From: Rosa chinensis
Lineage: Eukaryota > Streptophyta > Magnoliopsida > Rosales > Rosaceae
DNA length: 64,000 nt
Assembly (NCBI RefSeq): GCF_002994745.2
Contig: NC_037092.1
Span: 69,787,823 to 69,851,822 of the forward strand
Direction of reading: 5' to 3'
A model generated the notes under the pieces. That model was not told where the DNA came from and did not search any database. It saw only the letters and a program-made list of their open reading frames with translations. The position numbers and the translations under genes are program-made. Below are positions 1-11,849 of the stretch, piece after piece (position 1 is the first letter of the stretch; each line of letters opens with the position of its first letter).

Positions 1-1074
1 TTGAGTACATGAATGAGGATAACGCTAGAAACCTTTGGGTACCGCTTCGTGAATGTTTTAACAACATTCACAATTTTCCGAACTTAGAAGCATGATGGAA
101 TTATCTCTGCTTCTCTAACTTTGACAAAGTTATGAAATATTGTTCGGAAGCTCTCCGCATCAGACATTGATGCAAGCCTGTGAAAAACTATCACAGAAGA
201 ACAATTGATTGAGAGGACCCTCAATACCTTCCTTGTTTATGTTATGAGATCCTCTGATTTATTCTGGACTCATGTAAACGCAAGACGGATCACAAATTTC
301 CATCAGCTAATTGGAGCTATGGCATGTGTTGAAAGGCACAGCCATGAACTTTGTGAATGGAAAATATGGTAGGCCTTAAGATGGCTACCATGAGCACTAT
401 TCAATGGCTAGAAGAAGTCGCCATGGATGATATGATCAACATGCTCATGAAGGTAATCGCCAAAGTTGGCAAATACATGACCAAAGGAGTCATGATGTTA
501 AGGGTTGGGGATTGGACACCATGGCGCCACTTTTGGCCATGGTAACACTATTCCAACACCAATGGTCCAAGGGATCATTTATATTGCGTCAGTACGCCTC
601 AATCAAGAGAGCATCCTCTACATTATGTTTTATGGAGTACTTGATCAATGGTGATCAAGACATCGAGTTCAAAAAGACTTTAAATCTAGCGATGAAGACA
701 AAATACTGCAGATTTTTATTTCGAATAGTCTTTTATTTTTCCAAGAATTATGTAATGGCAATTATGCCTTAATCAATAAATAACAATTTTGTATTAACTC
801 TTTCTCAAGTGGCGCATCCAATGAAGTATGATGTCTAGGAAAGTGATTGAGATTAGTGGTACTTAAGAGAGCCTTGCTCCACCGACATCCCTCTCTACTT
901 CCCTGGTCATATTTGATTGGAGTTACCAAACGGATTGAGTGACTATGATTTGTCTAAGTTTGATTTTTATTTTGGATTAGATTTTGGTTAAGAAACTTTG
1001 ATGTAATCATTGGGTATTAATAAAGTGTCTATTCTTTACTTAATGTCTTGGACATACCTTAATTCGAACTTTAT

Positions 1075-1384
1075 TTGAAAGATATAAAAGCCAATGGTTT
1101 TCATGTGGAAACACATTGTGAGAATGGACAAGAGTTCCTTTGCATCACCTCTAATGACTATGGACATAAACGAGTATTAGAGAAACTTATGTGTCGCTCT
1201 AGTGAGTTGTATGCAACCACTATTCGAGTCATTGAATCCAACCATGTCACGAGAAGATGACTTATGGGATTCTGACACATATAGGCTTTGGCACGACCGT
1301 TTGGGACACCCAGGTCATGATATGATGATCCGTGATATTAAAGACTTCACACGGACATCTCTTCCTCAGAACGAAGAGAAGTGA
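1075..1384 (+). pseudogene. GAG-pre-integrase domain fragment of the degenerate copia element
   Basis: Two overlapping frames (1075-1260 and 1202-1384) carry the pre-integrase zinc-binding segment of copia polyproteins, recognisable by the run LWHDRLGHPGHDMM (with YR before it). A frame change between the halves shows decay. The element at 33202-33750 on the minus strand has the same segment with the histidines in the same places. Confidence 0.75.
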
Positions 1385-1764
1385 GAATCAATGGAGCCGT
1401 GATCCCCCTACAGCAAAATCATGTCTTTGATGCTTCTCAAAGTAAATTGTGACATTGTGGCTTAACCAAAACTTTCATTCGTTTTGTAAAGCCTGTTTTT
1501 TTTTTTTTTTAATGATCAAGACCATCCTATACAAAGGACACTAAAGAAATAATTCCATTCTTACAGAGAATTCAAGGGAATTTTGTGGATCGATTCAACC
1601 AACTTGCGGACTGCTTAGATGTTTTATGGTGTTGGTTACTGTGCGGACACGCTGGTCACATGTCACGCTATCATCCACTCATAATGCTACTTATGATGAA
1701 CTCCTAGCCCATAACATATGGCTATGGGCTCACTACCTAGATCATCTGATTCAGTCAATTTGAC

Positions 1765-1915
1765 TTGATAATGCTAGAGAGTTTACATCGAAAATTTTTG
1801 ATGACTATTGCGTATCATTGGGTATTGATATCAAGTATTATATTCCCATGTATACACCCAATTGGTCTCGCGGAAAAGTCACCATTAAAATACTACGATG
1901 GTAGCCTGGACTTTG
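1765..1915 (+). pseudogene. Integrase core fragment of the degenerate copia element
   Basis: Read in the proper frame this stretch gives DNAREFTSK followed by a cysteine/isoleucine-rich segment and a GLAE-like tryptophan-serine variant. It matches the second aspartate and the catalytic glutamate region of copia integrases (D-N-A-x-E-F ... N-G-L-A-E). Stops follow at once. It is a relic. Confidence 0.6.
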
Positions 1916-2127
1916 GTAATGCGCACCAATATTTCCGCTTGGGTTATGCAATATCGCATGCAGCTATGCTAATTCGTCTATGGCTCATAGCAGCCACTCA
2001 ATGTTTATTTGCGTTACAGCTAGTGACTGGGTTCGAGTCTAATATCTCGTACTTATGCATATTTTAGTGTGCAATTTATGTGCCAATTGCGCCGTCACAG
2101 CGCATCAACATGAGTCATTGCAACAAA

Positions 2128-2162
<35 letters not shown>

Positions 2163-3611
2163 GTTGGACATAAGTCTCCAACCATAAGTCCGCTATGTAA
2201 AGCCCTTGACAGGCGATCTCTTTTTCGCTGGATTTGCAAATTTTCACTTTGATGAGACAGTCTTCCTGTCGTTAGGGGGAGATTAGAACGTCAATGTTCA
2301 ACTGAAACGATAGGAATTGTCGTGGTCTGTCCCCACTATGTCTCATCTTGATCCCCTAAAAGTGACGAGATCACATATACCTGTTGCAAACATATCTACA
2401 AGGATTGATGTCCCCACAAGAGGACATGATGCCACCCAGAGGAGATGGGTACGGCACCACTACCATGGATGGTGGTATGGTGATGCCACAAAGGTGGCAT
2501 AATGGCATTATAGGCCATGGGTTCCACTAGAGAGCATAGGAGACCCGTATGTTCGATGGATTCTCGCCCTAGAAAGAGAGCGAGTTTGGCACAACTTGAT
2601 CCATTGATCATTGATACTCAAAATCCGTCTCATGAGAATATTCTGGATTGTGGTTATGTCCAAAAGACATCGTTGGGGGACATTGAGATCTCTACGTATT
2701 ACATTAGTGTACATGAAGACGTGGAATTATTGAGACCAATGACATCGAACCTTACTCCATTGAAGAATGCCAACGTAGAGAAAATTGGTCTAAATGGAAA
2801 GATGCAATCCAGGTTGAATTGGATTCACTAACGAAGAGGGAGGATTTCAGGCCTGAGATGCCAACACCTCCTAACATATAACCAGTTGACATCAATAGGT
2901 TTTCGTTAGATAGCGTGATGAGAAAATGAGATGATAATCTCGCCTTATGGCGCAAGGCTTCTCACAAAACGCCCTGGAATCGACTACGAGAAGGCATATT
3001 CTCTCGTAATGGATGTCATTGCACACCACTACCTTTTCAGTTTGGTAGTTTCCGAATAACTGAACATACAGCTTACGAATGTGATCACTTCGTATCTCTA
3101 TGGGGATCTAGATACAGAATATAATGAAGGTTCTTATGGACTTCATTTACCCAAATCAAGTGGCTCTTGACCACGGAGCGAGTTTGCAATGAGGGTGAAA
3201 CTCTCACTAAAGTGACTACTTGATTGGGAAGGGATATGATGAACTATGCCCTTGCGTTTTCATGACAAGTTCTGGATTTGCAATTGTCACGGTTTATGTT
3301 GGCAAACATAACTGCAACTCTTGAGAGCTAAGAGAAACCGCTGAACACCTGAAATCCGAGTTTGAGATTAAGGACCTTGGGAGAACATGGTTTTGTCTAC
3401 ATTTAGAACTTGTAACCGTGTCAATAAATGCTTTGCATTTTGATAAAGTCAAATATACACTCCCATGGTATTCCGTAGTCTTGGTCCTAAAAGGGATCCA
3501 TCCTAGGGATGATGACGAAAACGTGTTAATAGCAAAAGTGCTTACCTGAGTATAATAGGCGCATTATTGTACTTATCACAATACAAAACTGGACACCTCA
3601 TTTGTTATGAA

Positions 3612-3616
3612 CTTGT
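3612..3616. repeat. Target-site duplication CTTGT (left) of the intact copia element
   Basis: The five bases CTTGT directly before the left LTR recur directly after the right LTR at 10712-10716. This is the 5-bp duplication expected from LTR-retrotransposon integration, and it shows both element ends are intact. Confidence 0.95.
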
Positions 3617-4140
3617 TGAAAGATTAAAACACTAAAGCACACATAATCGCATATTGAATAAACACAACAAAACATATCATTACAAACAGAGTGCAGCAGA
3701 TAAACATGTCTCATGTGTCTTCATAACTTGCAGAAGAACTCGTACCATGGGATGATGAAAAGGAGGCCATTGCTTTAGAAACAAGAACTTCTGTGATCCT
3801 CTCTCTGTTTACTCGCAACTATCTATGGGGCTAGATCTCTGAAAGCTCGTTAATAGAGAGGTCACAGGGACCTTGTTTATATAGTGATCAATGTAAATAG
3901 AGTCCTCCCCATAAGAGGCATATGAATTCTATTGAAACTGATCTACTACAATTATATCCGATGTTTATTACTTGGTTTCCAAGATATTTAGATCTCCTAT
4001 TATGAAGTGTGATTCTTATCACAACATAATTATACAAGGACTAGGAAAAGTGTTCTGCCTCGGATTAATTATTTCTGCAATCTATGATAAGTTATCAATC
4101 ATAATGCAAATTGTATTTATGTTCAAACTCTATTCTTACA
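3617..4140 (-). repeat. 3' LTR of the intact copia element
   Basis: 524-bp terminal repeat beginning TGAAAG and ending TTACA on the plus strand (TG...CA on both strands). It appears identical to 10188-10711. In the element's own sense this is the downstream LTR. Confidence 0.96.
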
Positions 4141-4151
4141 ATCTCCCACTT
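4141..4151 (-). other. Polypurine tract of the intact copia element
   Basis: On the minus strand AAGTGGGAGAT abuts the 3' LTR, the position and composition of the plus-strand primer for reverse transcription. Confidence 0.8.
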
Positions 4152-4766
4152 GAACATTCATACAATTTACTTTGACAACGATATCATCTTAATCAGAAAC
4201 AACAATCACTGAAGTGTGCACTGAGACAAAACAAGCTCCAAAAATCTAATCAAATCTCTGTCAATGCAGCACTATAAAGAAGAACTACAGAAAATTTCAA
4301 ATTTGAAAAATTTGATTACTCTGCAATTACAGACTCCATAGTTCTACATTACATGAGACACTAAACATCACTTAATATATGTAATGCCAATATAAAAAGA
4401 ATCAACTGATAATGCATTGCATATGATCCACAGAATGGTTCAATGTGCCAGAACCTCATCAATTTGTTATTTAAACATATAAACAACATCTCATAAATAT
4501 TTGATTCAATATGACCATTTACCAGAATGTATACTTGAATTGTAAAAGTCATAAGGATCAAAAGAAACAACAAACGAAAAAGGTACTGCAGTAACAAAAT
4601 TGATCAGAAAATACGAATGATTTATTAATAAAATCAACTGAAGATTACATCAAAATAGTTCTGAGAAAACAGAACTAAAATCAAAAGAAAGTTTAAAAAA
4701 ACTTTAAAGAAAATTCAGCTTTACTGGAATGAAAAATGGCTCCCACTTAAAAATGCAAATCTCCCA

Positions 4767-7700
4767 CTAAACTTCAGAGTCCAAGGTTGGGAGGATGCCC
4801 ATCTTTTCAGTATGAGTTTGAAAAGCTACTACAGTTAGGGGTTTTGTGAAAGGGTCTGCGAGCTGCTCCAGTGTATGAATTTTAGCAATCTCCAACTCCT
4901 TATGCTTCACTCTTTCCCTAACACTATAGTACTTCAAGTCTATATGTTTAGAGTTAGTTGACCTCTTATTATTCTTTGTAAAATACACTGCAGCAGAGTT
5001 ATCACAATGTATTTTCAAAGGTCTAGAAATTATAGAATCAACTAACTTAGTTTGCTGCAGAAAATTCTTCAACCATAGACCTTGACAAGTCGCTTCATAA
5101 ATTGCAATATATTCTGCCATCATAGTAGAAGTAGCAGTCTGACTTTGTTTTACACTTTTCCAGGCTATAGCACCTCCAGCTAACATGAATACATATCCAG
5201 AGGTAGACTTTCCAGAATCAGAATATTGCCCTGCAAAATCTGCGTCTGAGTAGCCTTCTACTTCAAGCTCATTCACCCTTCTATATACCAAACAGTAATT
5301 TTTGGTTTTCTGCAAGTATCTTAATACCTTCTTTCCAGCAATCCAGTGCTCATGACCTGGATTGGATTGAAATCTAGCTAAAATGCCCACTGCATATGCC
5401 AAATCAGGCCTTGTACAAACTTGAGCGTACATCAAGCTGCCTACAAGTCTAGAATATGGCTTGTTTTTCATATCTTCTTCCTCAAGCTTGTTTCTAGGAC
5501 ACTGACTTTTGTTTAATTTATCACCTTTGGACATTGGAACATGTCCTGGTGAACAGCTATGCATATCAAACCTCTTTAGAACCTTAGAGATATAACTTTG
5601 CTGAGATAATCCTAAGAGATGCTTGGTTCTATCTCTATGTATTTCAATTCCCAAAACGTATGATGCTTCCCCCAAATCTTTCATATCAAAATGATTTGAT
5701 AGAAAGATTTTAGTATCATGCAGCAAACCATAATCAGTGCTAGCCAACAAAATGTCATCAACATAGAGAACAAGAAAAATAAAGTTGCTGCCACTTGTTT
5801 TCATGTAAACGCATTCATCTACCAAATTTTCTGTGAAACCAAAAGAACTTATAACTGCGTCAAACTTAAGATACCACTGCCTCGAAGCCTGTTTCAAGCC
5901 ATAGATTGATTTGTTCAATTTGCATACTAAGTGTTCAGTTCCAGGTTCTACAAAACCCTCTGGTTGCTTCATATAAATTTCCTCATCCAAATCACCATTT
6001 AGAAAAGCTGTTTTAACATCCATTTGATGCAACTCCATGTCGTAATGAGCTACTAGAGCCATTATGATCCTAAAAGCATCCTTTGTAGAAACCGGGGAAA
6101 AAGTTTCATTAAAGTCTATTCCCTCTTTTTGGGTGAATCCTTTGGCTACAAGTCTGGCCTTATGTCTCTCTATTGAGCCATCTGCACATCTCTTGGTTTT
6201 AAATACCCATTTGCAGCCAATGGATTTGTGGTTCTTAACTGGTTCAACTAATTCCCACACTTGATTGTCATACATGGACTTAATCTCAGCTTGCATCGCT
6301 TCATCCCATTTCAATCTATCATCACTACTGACTGCTTGCTTAAAACTTAGAGGGTCATTGTCATCACAAAAGTCAAGCTCTGCTTCCTGCAAATAGATTT
6401 CATATTCTTCAGTATTAATAGCAGGTTTTCTAGTTCTTCCTGACCTTCTCAAAACTTGATTATCATTCACATTTTCATTTTGAGCTCCTTCTTCTTCTGC
6501 CACAACTTCAGGTTGAGGGTTAGCTATGACATCTACAGGATTTGGTATTTGAACATTTTGGTCTTCCTGCACAACTTCAATTTGAGGTTGTACAGTAGGT
6601 TCATTTGTGACCATAGAGTCTAATGGTGGTGATGATAAAAGTTCAGTTTCTTTATCTGGTAATTCTTGGAATTCAAGCTCCAAGTCTTCATAAGCATGTG
6701 CATAATTTATTTCATCGAAAAATACTGCTCTATTTGTCTCAATGATCCTCGTGGTGTGGTCTGGACTATAAAATCTATATCCGAATGATCTTTCCGGATA
6801 GCCAATAAAATAGGCAGTAATGGTTTTCGGGTCCAGCTTCCCAATTTGAGGATTATAAGGTCTAGCCTCAGCTCTGCAGCCCCAAACATGTATGTGGTGC
6901 ACACTAGGTTTCTTATTTTTCCACAACTCATAGGGGGTTTTGGGAACGGCTTTGCTTGGGGTTCTGTTTATCAAGTAGTTAGCCGTTTTTAAAGCTTCAC
7001 CCCAAAGGTATCTAGGGAGCCCTGAGGTACACATTATGCTTCTCACCATGTTGAGAAGAGATCTATTTCTTCTCTCTGAGACACCATTTGATTCAGGTGT
7101 TCCAGGTGTTGTGTATTGAGCTTGAATGCCATGTTTTTCTAAGTAAAGCGCAAATGGTCCCTTCTGCTGCCCAGTTTCAGTGTATTTACCATAGTATTCT
7201 CCCCCTCTGTCTGATCTAACGGCTTTTATTTCTCTCCCCAATTCCTTTTCGGCCTCAGCTCTAAAGATAATAAATTTTTCCAATGCTTGAGATTTTTCAG
7301 ATAACAAGAATACGTGACAAAACCTGGTTGCATCATCAATGAATGTAATGAAATATCTATTGCCACAGATAGTTCTATTTGCAAACGGTCCACAAATATC
7401 AGTATGAATTAGCTGTAGAGGTTCAGTGTTTCTATTCGATATCTTGTTTCTTGACTTTGTCAGTTTTCCTTTAACACACTCAATGCAGATATCAAAATCA
7501 GACCAATCAAGTACAGGTAACAATTTTTCTTTTTCCATTCTTTTAAGTCTATCTTTTGAAATATGCGCAAGTCTCCTATGCCAAAGAAAAGCAGAATTTT
7601 CACTGAACTTTCTTTTCTTATTCAAACTGTTTCTTTCATTTTCAATCAATAACACATCATGTGGTAAACTGCAGTCAAGCATCCAGTAATCATGAACAAG

Positions 7701-8921
7701 AGAAGCAGAAGCAAAGTAACCAGAAGAATGGGAGATTTTTATTCCTTCAAGATTGATGAAAAAAGTACATCCATTCCTAACCAAACGAGCTACTGAAATC
7801 AATTTCCTCTTCATAGAGGGAATATAAAAAACATTATCCAAAATATAACTAGAGCCAGATCCTAAAGACAACTTGACTGTCCCTATAGCTTTGACAGCCA
7901 CTCCCATTCCATTTCCTACTGAGACATTGACTTCACTTCTACTTGGGGCCCTCTTTGTTAGGAAGTCCTGCAAACAATTAGTGATATGAATGGGTGAGGC
8001 TGTGTCAAGGTACCAAGAACTAGAAGAAAAATCTACTGCATTAACCTCAATAGAAAACACTGAAACCTTACCCTTTTTAGCTAACCAATCTTTGAAGCCC
8101 TTGCAATTTTTCTTAATGTGCCCCTCCTTTTTGCAGAAAAAACACTTAAAATTTCCAGCCTTTTTCATCTTGCCTGCTGCCTTTTTGGGGCTAAGTTTGG
8201 TGGACTTAACTCCACTAGTGCCTTCACCAGAACCAGCAACAGCTACTGCACTAGACCCTGTAGCTTTCCCTTTACCCTTCCAGCTCAGCTTATTAACTAA
8301 ATTGACTGAAACTGTACCCTCTCTCTTATGGAGCTCTTCTTCTTGCACACAAATAGCTATTAATTCATTCAAATCCCACTGCTCTTTCTGAGCAAAATAA
8401 GCTGTTTTAAGCGGACTAAAGGTTGCAGGGAGGTTTCTCAAAGCAAGATGGACAATAAAAGCATCAGGAAAGACAATATCTAAGTTTGCCAGCCTAGTAG
8501 TAATCTGAATAATTTTCATTATATGCTCTCTGACACTACCTGATGCGTCATACTTAGAGGTTATCAGCCTATCCAGCAACAGTGATATTTCAGCCTTCAC
8601 ATTCTCTGTAAACTTTAACCCAATGGCAGTCATAAATTCTAAAGCAGTTTCAGGTTCAACCACACTACCCCTCACGATTGGTGACATAGTCTGCTTCAAG
8701 ATAAGCTTCGTCATTCTATTCGCCCTGTGCCAATCTCTATGCCTAGCAATCGAAGGTTCATCACTCTGATCATTAATAACAGGCTCAGGTTCAGTTAAAC
8801 AGAAATCGATGCCCTGAAGACCAAGATAAAGCTCAACATTTTCTTTCCATCTTTTGAAATTAGACCCATTCAGAGGCTCAATGTTGGACAGGGAAATGCC
8901 AGAATTCAAAGCTGAAAACAA
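4767..8921 (-). CDS. Copia gag-pol polyprotein, single open frame (1,384 codons)
   Basis: It encodes the capsid and replication enzymes of the young copia element. Counting from the first codon of the open frame: gag (about 10-230); CCHC zinc knuckle near 258-271 ([14 protein letters not shown]); aspartic protease with LDTA instead of the usual DSG (about 305); HHCC pre-integrase (LWHRRLAH); integrase with HTD near 503, SDRGGE and ERRNRS; reverse transcriptase with YVDD at 1053-1056; RNase H with YSDADFAG near 1224 and HCDNSA. No stops or frameshifts. The frame opens with a TTG just after a stop and has no ATG for some 70 codons. A strong splice-acceptor-like TTTTGTTTTCAG lies at its start (exon from 8911), so the start codon probably comes from a leader exon. 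Confidence 0.93.
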   Translation of the reverse strand: MFSALNSGISLSNIEPLNGSNFKRWKENVELYLGLQGIDFCLTEPEPVINDQSDEPSIARHRDWHRANRMTKLILKQTMSPIVRGSVVEPETALEFMTAIGLKFTENVKAEISLLLDRLITSKYDASGSVREHIMKIIQITTRLANLDIVFPDAFIVHLALRNLPATFSPLKTAYFAQKEQWDLNELIAICVQEEELHKREGTVSVNLVNKLSWKGKGKATGSSAVAVAGSGEGTSGVKSTKLSPKKAAGKMKKAGNFKCFFCKKEGHIKKNCKGFKDWLAKKGKVSVFSIEVNAVDFSSSSWYLDTASPIHITNCLQDFLTKRAPSRSEVNVSVGNGMGVAVKAIGTVKLSLGSGSSYILDNVFYIPSMKRKLISVARLVRNGCTFFINLEGIKISHSSGYFASASLVHDYWMLDCSLPHDVLLIENERNSLNKKRKFSENSAFLWHRRLAHISKDRLKRMEKEKLLPVLDWSDFDICIECVKGKLTKSRNKISNRNTEPLQLIHTDICGPFANRTICGNRYFITFIDDATRFCHVFLLSEKSQALEKFIIFRAEAEKELGREIKAVRSDRGGEYYGKYTETGQQKGPFALYLEKHGIQAQYTTPGTPESNGVSERRNRSLLNMVRSIMCTSGLPRYLWGEALKTANYLINRTPSKAVPKTPYELWKNKKPSVHHIHVWGCRAEARPYNPQIGKLDPKTITAYFIGYPERSFGYRFYSPDHTTRIIETNRAVFFDEINYAHAYEDLELEFQELPDKETELLSSPPLDSMVTNEPTVQPQIEVVQEDQNVQIPNPVDVIANPQPEVVAEEEGAQNENVNDNQVLRRSGRTRKPAINTEEYEIYLQEAELDFCDDNDPLSFKQAVSSDDRLKWDEAMQAEIKSMYDNQVWELVEPVKNHKSIGCKWVFKTKRCADGSIERHKARLVAKGFTQKEGIDFNETFSPVSTKDAFRIIMALVAHYDMELHQMDVKTAFLNGDLDEEIYMKQPEGFVEPGTEHLVCKLNKSIYGLKQASRQWYLKFDAVISSFGFTENLVDECVYMKTSGSNFIFLVLYVDDILLASTDYGLLHDTKIFLSNHFDMKDLGEASYVLGIEIHRDRTKHLLGLSQQSYISKVLKRFDMHSCSPGHVPMSKGDKLNKSQCPRNKLEEEDMKNKPYSRLVGSLMYAQVCTRPDLAYAVGILARFQSNPGHEHWIAGKKVLRYLQKTKNYCLVYRRVNELEVEGYSDADFAGQYSDSGKSTSGYVFMLAGGAIAWKSVKQSQTATSTMMAEYIAIYEATCQGLWLKNFLQQTKLVDSIISRPLKIHCDNSAAVYFTKNNKRSTNSKHIDLKYYSVRERVKHKELEIAKIHTLEQLADPFTKPLTVVAFQTHTEKMGILPTLDSEV

Positions 8922-10173
8922 AAATTAAAGAAGGTTTTAGTTTTCTGTCAAAATAAAAATTTGTTTGAAAAGGTGGATAGAAATATATCGCATAATAATA
9001 CACAACGATTCAAACAAAAAATACACAATGTATGGGATACATTTCATCACAGAAAACACACAAAAACCCCAAAAGCACATTCAATGAAAGACTTTACCTG
9101 TTGGCAAAAAGATAATTCATTATACTAAAGTTACTCAATTGTAAAAACTGAAAATTTAGAAAATAAGGCATCACTGAACAATCAACGCATGTTAGCAAGA
9201 AGAAGAGTTCAGATCACTGAATTTAATCTCTAAAATTTCATATTACACTGTTTTGATTTTAAGAATATGCAGGTCAATCCTTCTGTTGAAGATACAATCA
9301 CATCCCAAAAAGCAAAGACACAAGTTTAGTTTTATTCTAATGATCAACAGAACAGTATAGTGATAGATTGATGTTACAACATGCATCAAAACACCATTAT
9401 GTGATCTAGAACTTATGGTTGTTACTGAATGATTTTAATCTTATACAACCAGTCAATTAGAAAATCAAATAACAAGGCGTAATGAATCAATTCTGGGAGA
9501 TTTTCTTGTTAATTGATATTTCACTCAATTTGATACAAACACATAGATCAATCAGTAGACAACCAAAACACAAGAATCATTCTCAATCATAATCAATACC
9601 AGCAAAAGTCGAGATACCAGAAAATCATGATCAAGAAATTCAAATTTAAATTCCATCCGGTCACGTTCTACTCTATCCTACGTGCACGCCGGGAATGCAT
9701 TCTAGGGTTCTTGCTCACAATTATAATCAATTACATATCAAGTTCCAGTTTTGAAAAGAAGAAACGTACCCGGATGTTCCCGCGCTGCAATTAGAGTTAA
9801 TAATATGCATATATACATGTATAGAAAGATTCGAAGAGACATACACACTTGGTTTCTTAAATCAATTGCATTCAGAAGCACAAAATCAGCGGAATTGAAA
9901 TTCTTTCTTCATAATCCCTAAATCCCAAAATATAAAACTGAAGAGAGGAGACCGTTCTAACGGTCATTCTGGGATTAAACTAAAACGCGTGTTTGCGCAT
10001 TGGGTTTAATAGAAAAGGCTTCTGCATGGTCAGTATTGGACCCATTAAGGTTATGGCCCAGTTCCGGAAAAAAGATGATTGTTCCTCATGAACAACAATT
10101 ATACATATATATGCATATAACAATAACCCTTGGTTTTGTAAAACTTAATCCGGTTTATTAACATGCAATTCAA
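8922..10173 (-). other. Long 5' leader of the intact copia element, probable intron
   Basis: About 1.25 kb lies between the primer-binding site and the gag frame, far longer than most copia leaders. It has no long open frame, is T-rich on the sense strand, and ends in a pyrimidine tract plus CAG at the gag frame start. Another acceptor/donor-like pair (TAATTGCAG ... GGGTACGT) lies near 9770-9790. I infer that part of it is removed by splicing. Confidence 0.5.
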
Positions 10174-10185
10174 GCTCTGATACCA
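10174..10185 (-). other. Primer-binding site for initiator tRNA-Met
   Basis: Minus-strand TGGTATCAGAGC lies two bases inside the 5' LTR. It is complementary to the 3' end of plant initiator tRNA-Met and is the commonest plant copia primer site. Confidence 0.92.
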
Positions 10186-10187
10186 AT

Positions 10188-10711
10188 TGAAAGATTAAAA
10201 CACTAAAGCACACATAATCGCATATTGAATAAACACAACAAAACATATCATTACAAACAGAGTGCAGCAGATAAACATGTCTCATGTGTCTTCATAACTT
10301 GCAGAAGAACTCGTACCATGGGATGATGAAAAGGAGGCCATTGCTTTAGAAACAAGAACTTCTGTGATCCTCTCTCTGTTTACTCGCAACTATCTATGGG
10401 GCTAGATCTCTGAAAGCTCGTTAATAGAGAGGTCACAGGGACCTTGTTTATATAGTGATCAATGTAAATAGAGTCCTCCCCATAAGAGGCATATGAATTC
10501 TATTGAAACTGATCTACTACAATTATATCCGATGTTTATTACTTGGTTTCCAAGATATTTAGATCTCCTATTATGAAGTGTGATTCTTATCACAACATAA
10601 TTATACAAGGACTAGGAAAAGTGTTCTGCCTCGGATTAATTATTTCTGCAATCTATGATAAGTTATCAATCATAATGCAAATTGTATTTATGTTCAAACT
10701 CTATTCTTACA
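10188..10711 (-). repeat. 5' LTR (promoter LTR) of the intact copia element
   Basis: 524 bp, apparently identical to 3617-4140. A minus-strand TATATAAA (plus 10447-10454) is a plausible TATA box for transcription towards gag. A right-hand CTTGT duplication follows at 10712-10716. Confidence 0.96.
10447..10454 (-). promoter_or_regulatory. TATA box in the 5' LTR of the intact copia element
   Basis: Minus-strand TATATAAA lies in the middle of the LTR, upstream of the primer-binding site, where the U3 promoter is expected. No experimental support. Confidence 0.5.
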
Positions 10712-10716
10712 CTTGT

Positions 10717-11655
10717 TGGCCAGATGTAGCCCTGAGCCAACGTAATGCCATTGGACTGGTATAAAGACAATCTTTCGTTACTTAAAATGTACGATAGATA
10801 CGGGCTTGTTCTATCCCTGCAGAGAGAAAAGAATGACAGAAGAATGAGAACGGATCTCATTAGCCCAAGTGGCACCATCCAAGACGCTGTGATAGGCAAA
10901 AACCGCTGACCACCCATCTTCCTCCCTTACATCAAAACAATGATGATGTTTTGATGGATTTTGCTGATGTAGGGTATCTCTCTGACCCTCACAAAGGTCG
11001 CTCCCAAATGAGTTATGTCTTTACCATGTGAAGCATTGCGATATCTTGGAGGTCTACAAAGCAGACTCTTGTTGCTACTTCCTCAAATCATGCAGAGATT
11101 ATTGCTCTACATGAGGCGGTGCGAGAATGCATATGGCTGAGGTCTGTAATTAGACAGATTCGAGGAACTTGTGGTTTGAAGTCTACCACAAATGAACCTA
11201 CATGAATTTATGAAGATAATGCAGCTTGTATTGAGCAAATGAAATTAGGTTTCATCAAGGGCGACAACACCAAGCATATATTGCCTAAGTTCTTTTACAA
11301 TCAGCAACAACAAGCACCTCTAAATATTGAAGTGAATCAAATCCGATATGAGGATAATGTAGCGGACTTATTTAGTAAGTCGTTACCTAAATCCACCTTC
11401 GAGAAACATGTGAAAAGTGTCGGATTGAGAAAGTTATCCAAACTCCCATGATTGTAGCAATCAGGGGGAGATATTAACATCAGGGGGAGGTATGATGTCT
11501 ACATGTTCGATCTCGAAGAGTGAAGGACGTGTTGTGCTCTTTTTGTCCTTCGACCAGGGTTATTTTTGTCCCACAGAGTTTTTGTTACCTGGCAAGGTTT
11601 TTAGTGAGGCAACAATCAAAACGTCATCACCAAGTTTGAGCGGCACAAGGGAGAG
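10717..11655 (+). mobile_element. Degenerate copia element, 3' portion (RNase H and 3' untranslated region)
   Basis: This continues the element of 1-3611 after the nested insertion. From about 11041 to 11450 it reads as the copia RNase H end: a TLVATSSNHAEIIALHEAV-like stretch, then an EDNAACIEQ-type segment in another frame, then 11239-11451 with NVADLFSKSLPKSTFEKH. A stop falls just before the EDNAAC segment. GGGGGAG-type purine stretches follow (11462-11490), and CAAGGGAGAG abuts the 3' LTR as the purine tract. Dead. Confidence 0.85.
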
Positions 11656-11849
11656 TGTTGAAGGATGTCGACATCATGTGTGCCTCTTCAAACTAGGGTT
11701 TAGTTTTAGAGTTGTATTAGGAGAAAGTTCTAGATTTTCTAGTTATGTTCGGATTCTATTACCTTTCATGTACTCTGTAAATCCCTATATAAATGGCTCC
11801 TATTATAAATAATAATACACAATTCTCCCTGCAATTCCATTCTCCTACA
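11656..11849 (+). repeat. 3' LTR of the degenerate copia element
   Basis: It starts TGTTGAAGG right after a purine tract and ends CTCCTACA. It contains TATATAAA about 60 bp before its end. The placement matches, position for position, the LTR start in the related minus-strand element at 30376. The partner 5' LTR is off-window, so the exact end is inferred. Confidence 0.7.

Larger units (their letters stand above)
1..3611 (+). mobile_element. Degenerate Ty1/copia element, 5' portion (split by a later insertion)
   Basis: This is the left part of an old copia retrotransposon read on the plus strand. It resumes at 10717 after the nested element. Translated pieces in changing frames show, in order, gag-like sequence (about 1-770), a GAG-pre-integrase segment (1075-1384), an integrase-core scrap (about 1765-1910) and reverse-transcriptase/RNase H scraps (about 2940-3611). 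No long open frame survives, so it is non-coding. Its 5' LTR lies outside the window. A short (AT)n run sits near 2127-2158. It is related to the minus-strand element at 30153-39942. Confidence 0.85.
3617..10711 (-). mobile_element. Intact, very young Ty1/copia LTR retrotransposon (7,095 bp)
   Basis: Full-length element in minus orientation: two 524-bp LTRs (3617-4140 and 10188-10711) that I could not tell apart by eye, a primer-binding site, a purine tract, one uninterrupted gag-pol frame and a perfect CTTGT duplication. It sits inside the RT/RNase H region of the older copia element. Identical LTRs imply integration too recent for mutations to accumulate, so the element may still be mobile. 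Domain order gag, protease, integrase, reverse transcriptase, RNase H is that of Ty1/copia (TNT1-94-like annotation); I do not assign a finer lineage. Confidence 0.97.

Noticed and set aside
4767..8921. An integrated plant pararetrovirus
   Set aside because: The order protease, integrase, RT, RNase H, the LTRs, the initiator-Met primer site and the 5-bp target duplication identify a Ty1/copia retrotransposon; no movement-protein or caulimovirus coat features are present.
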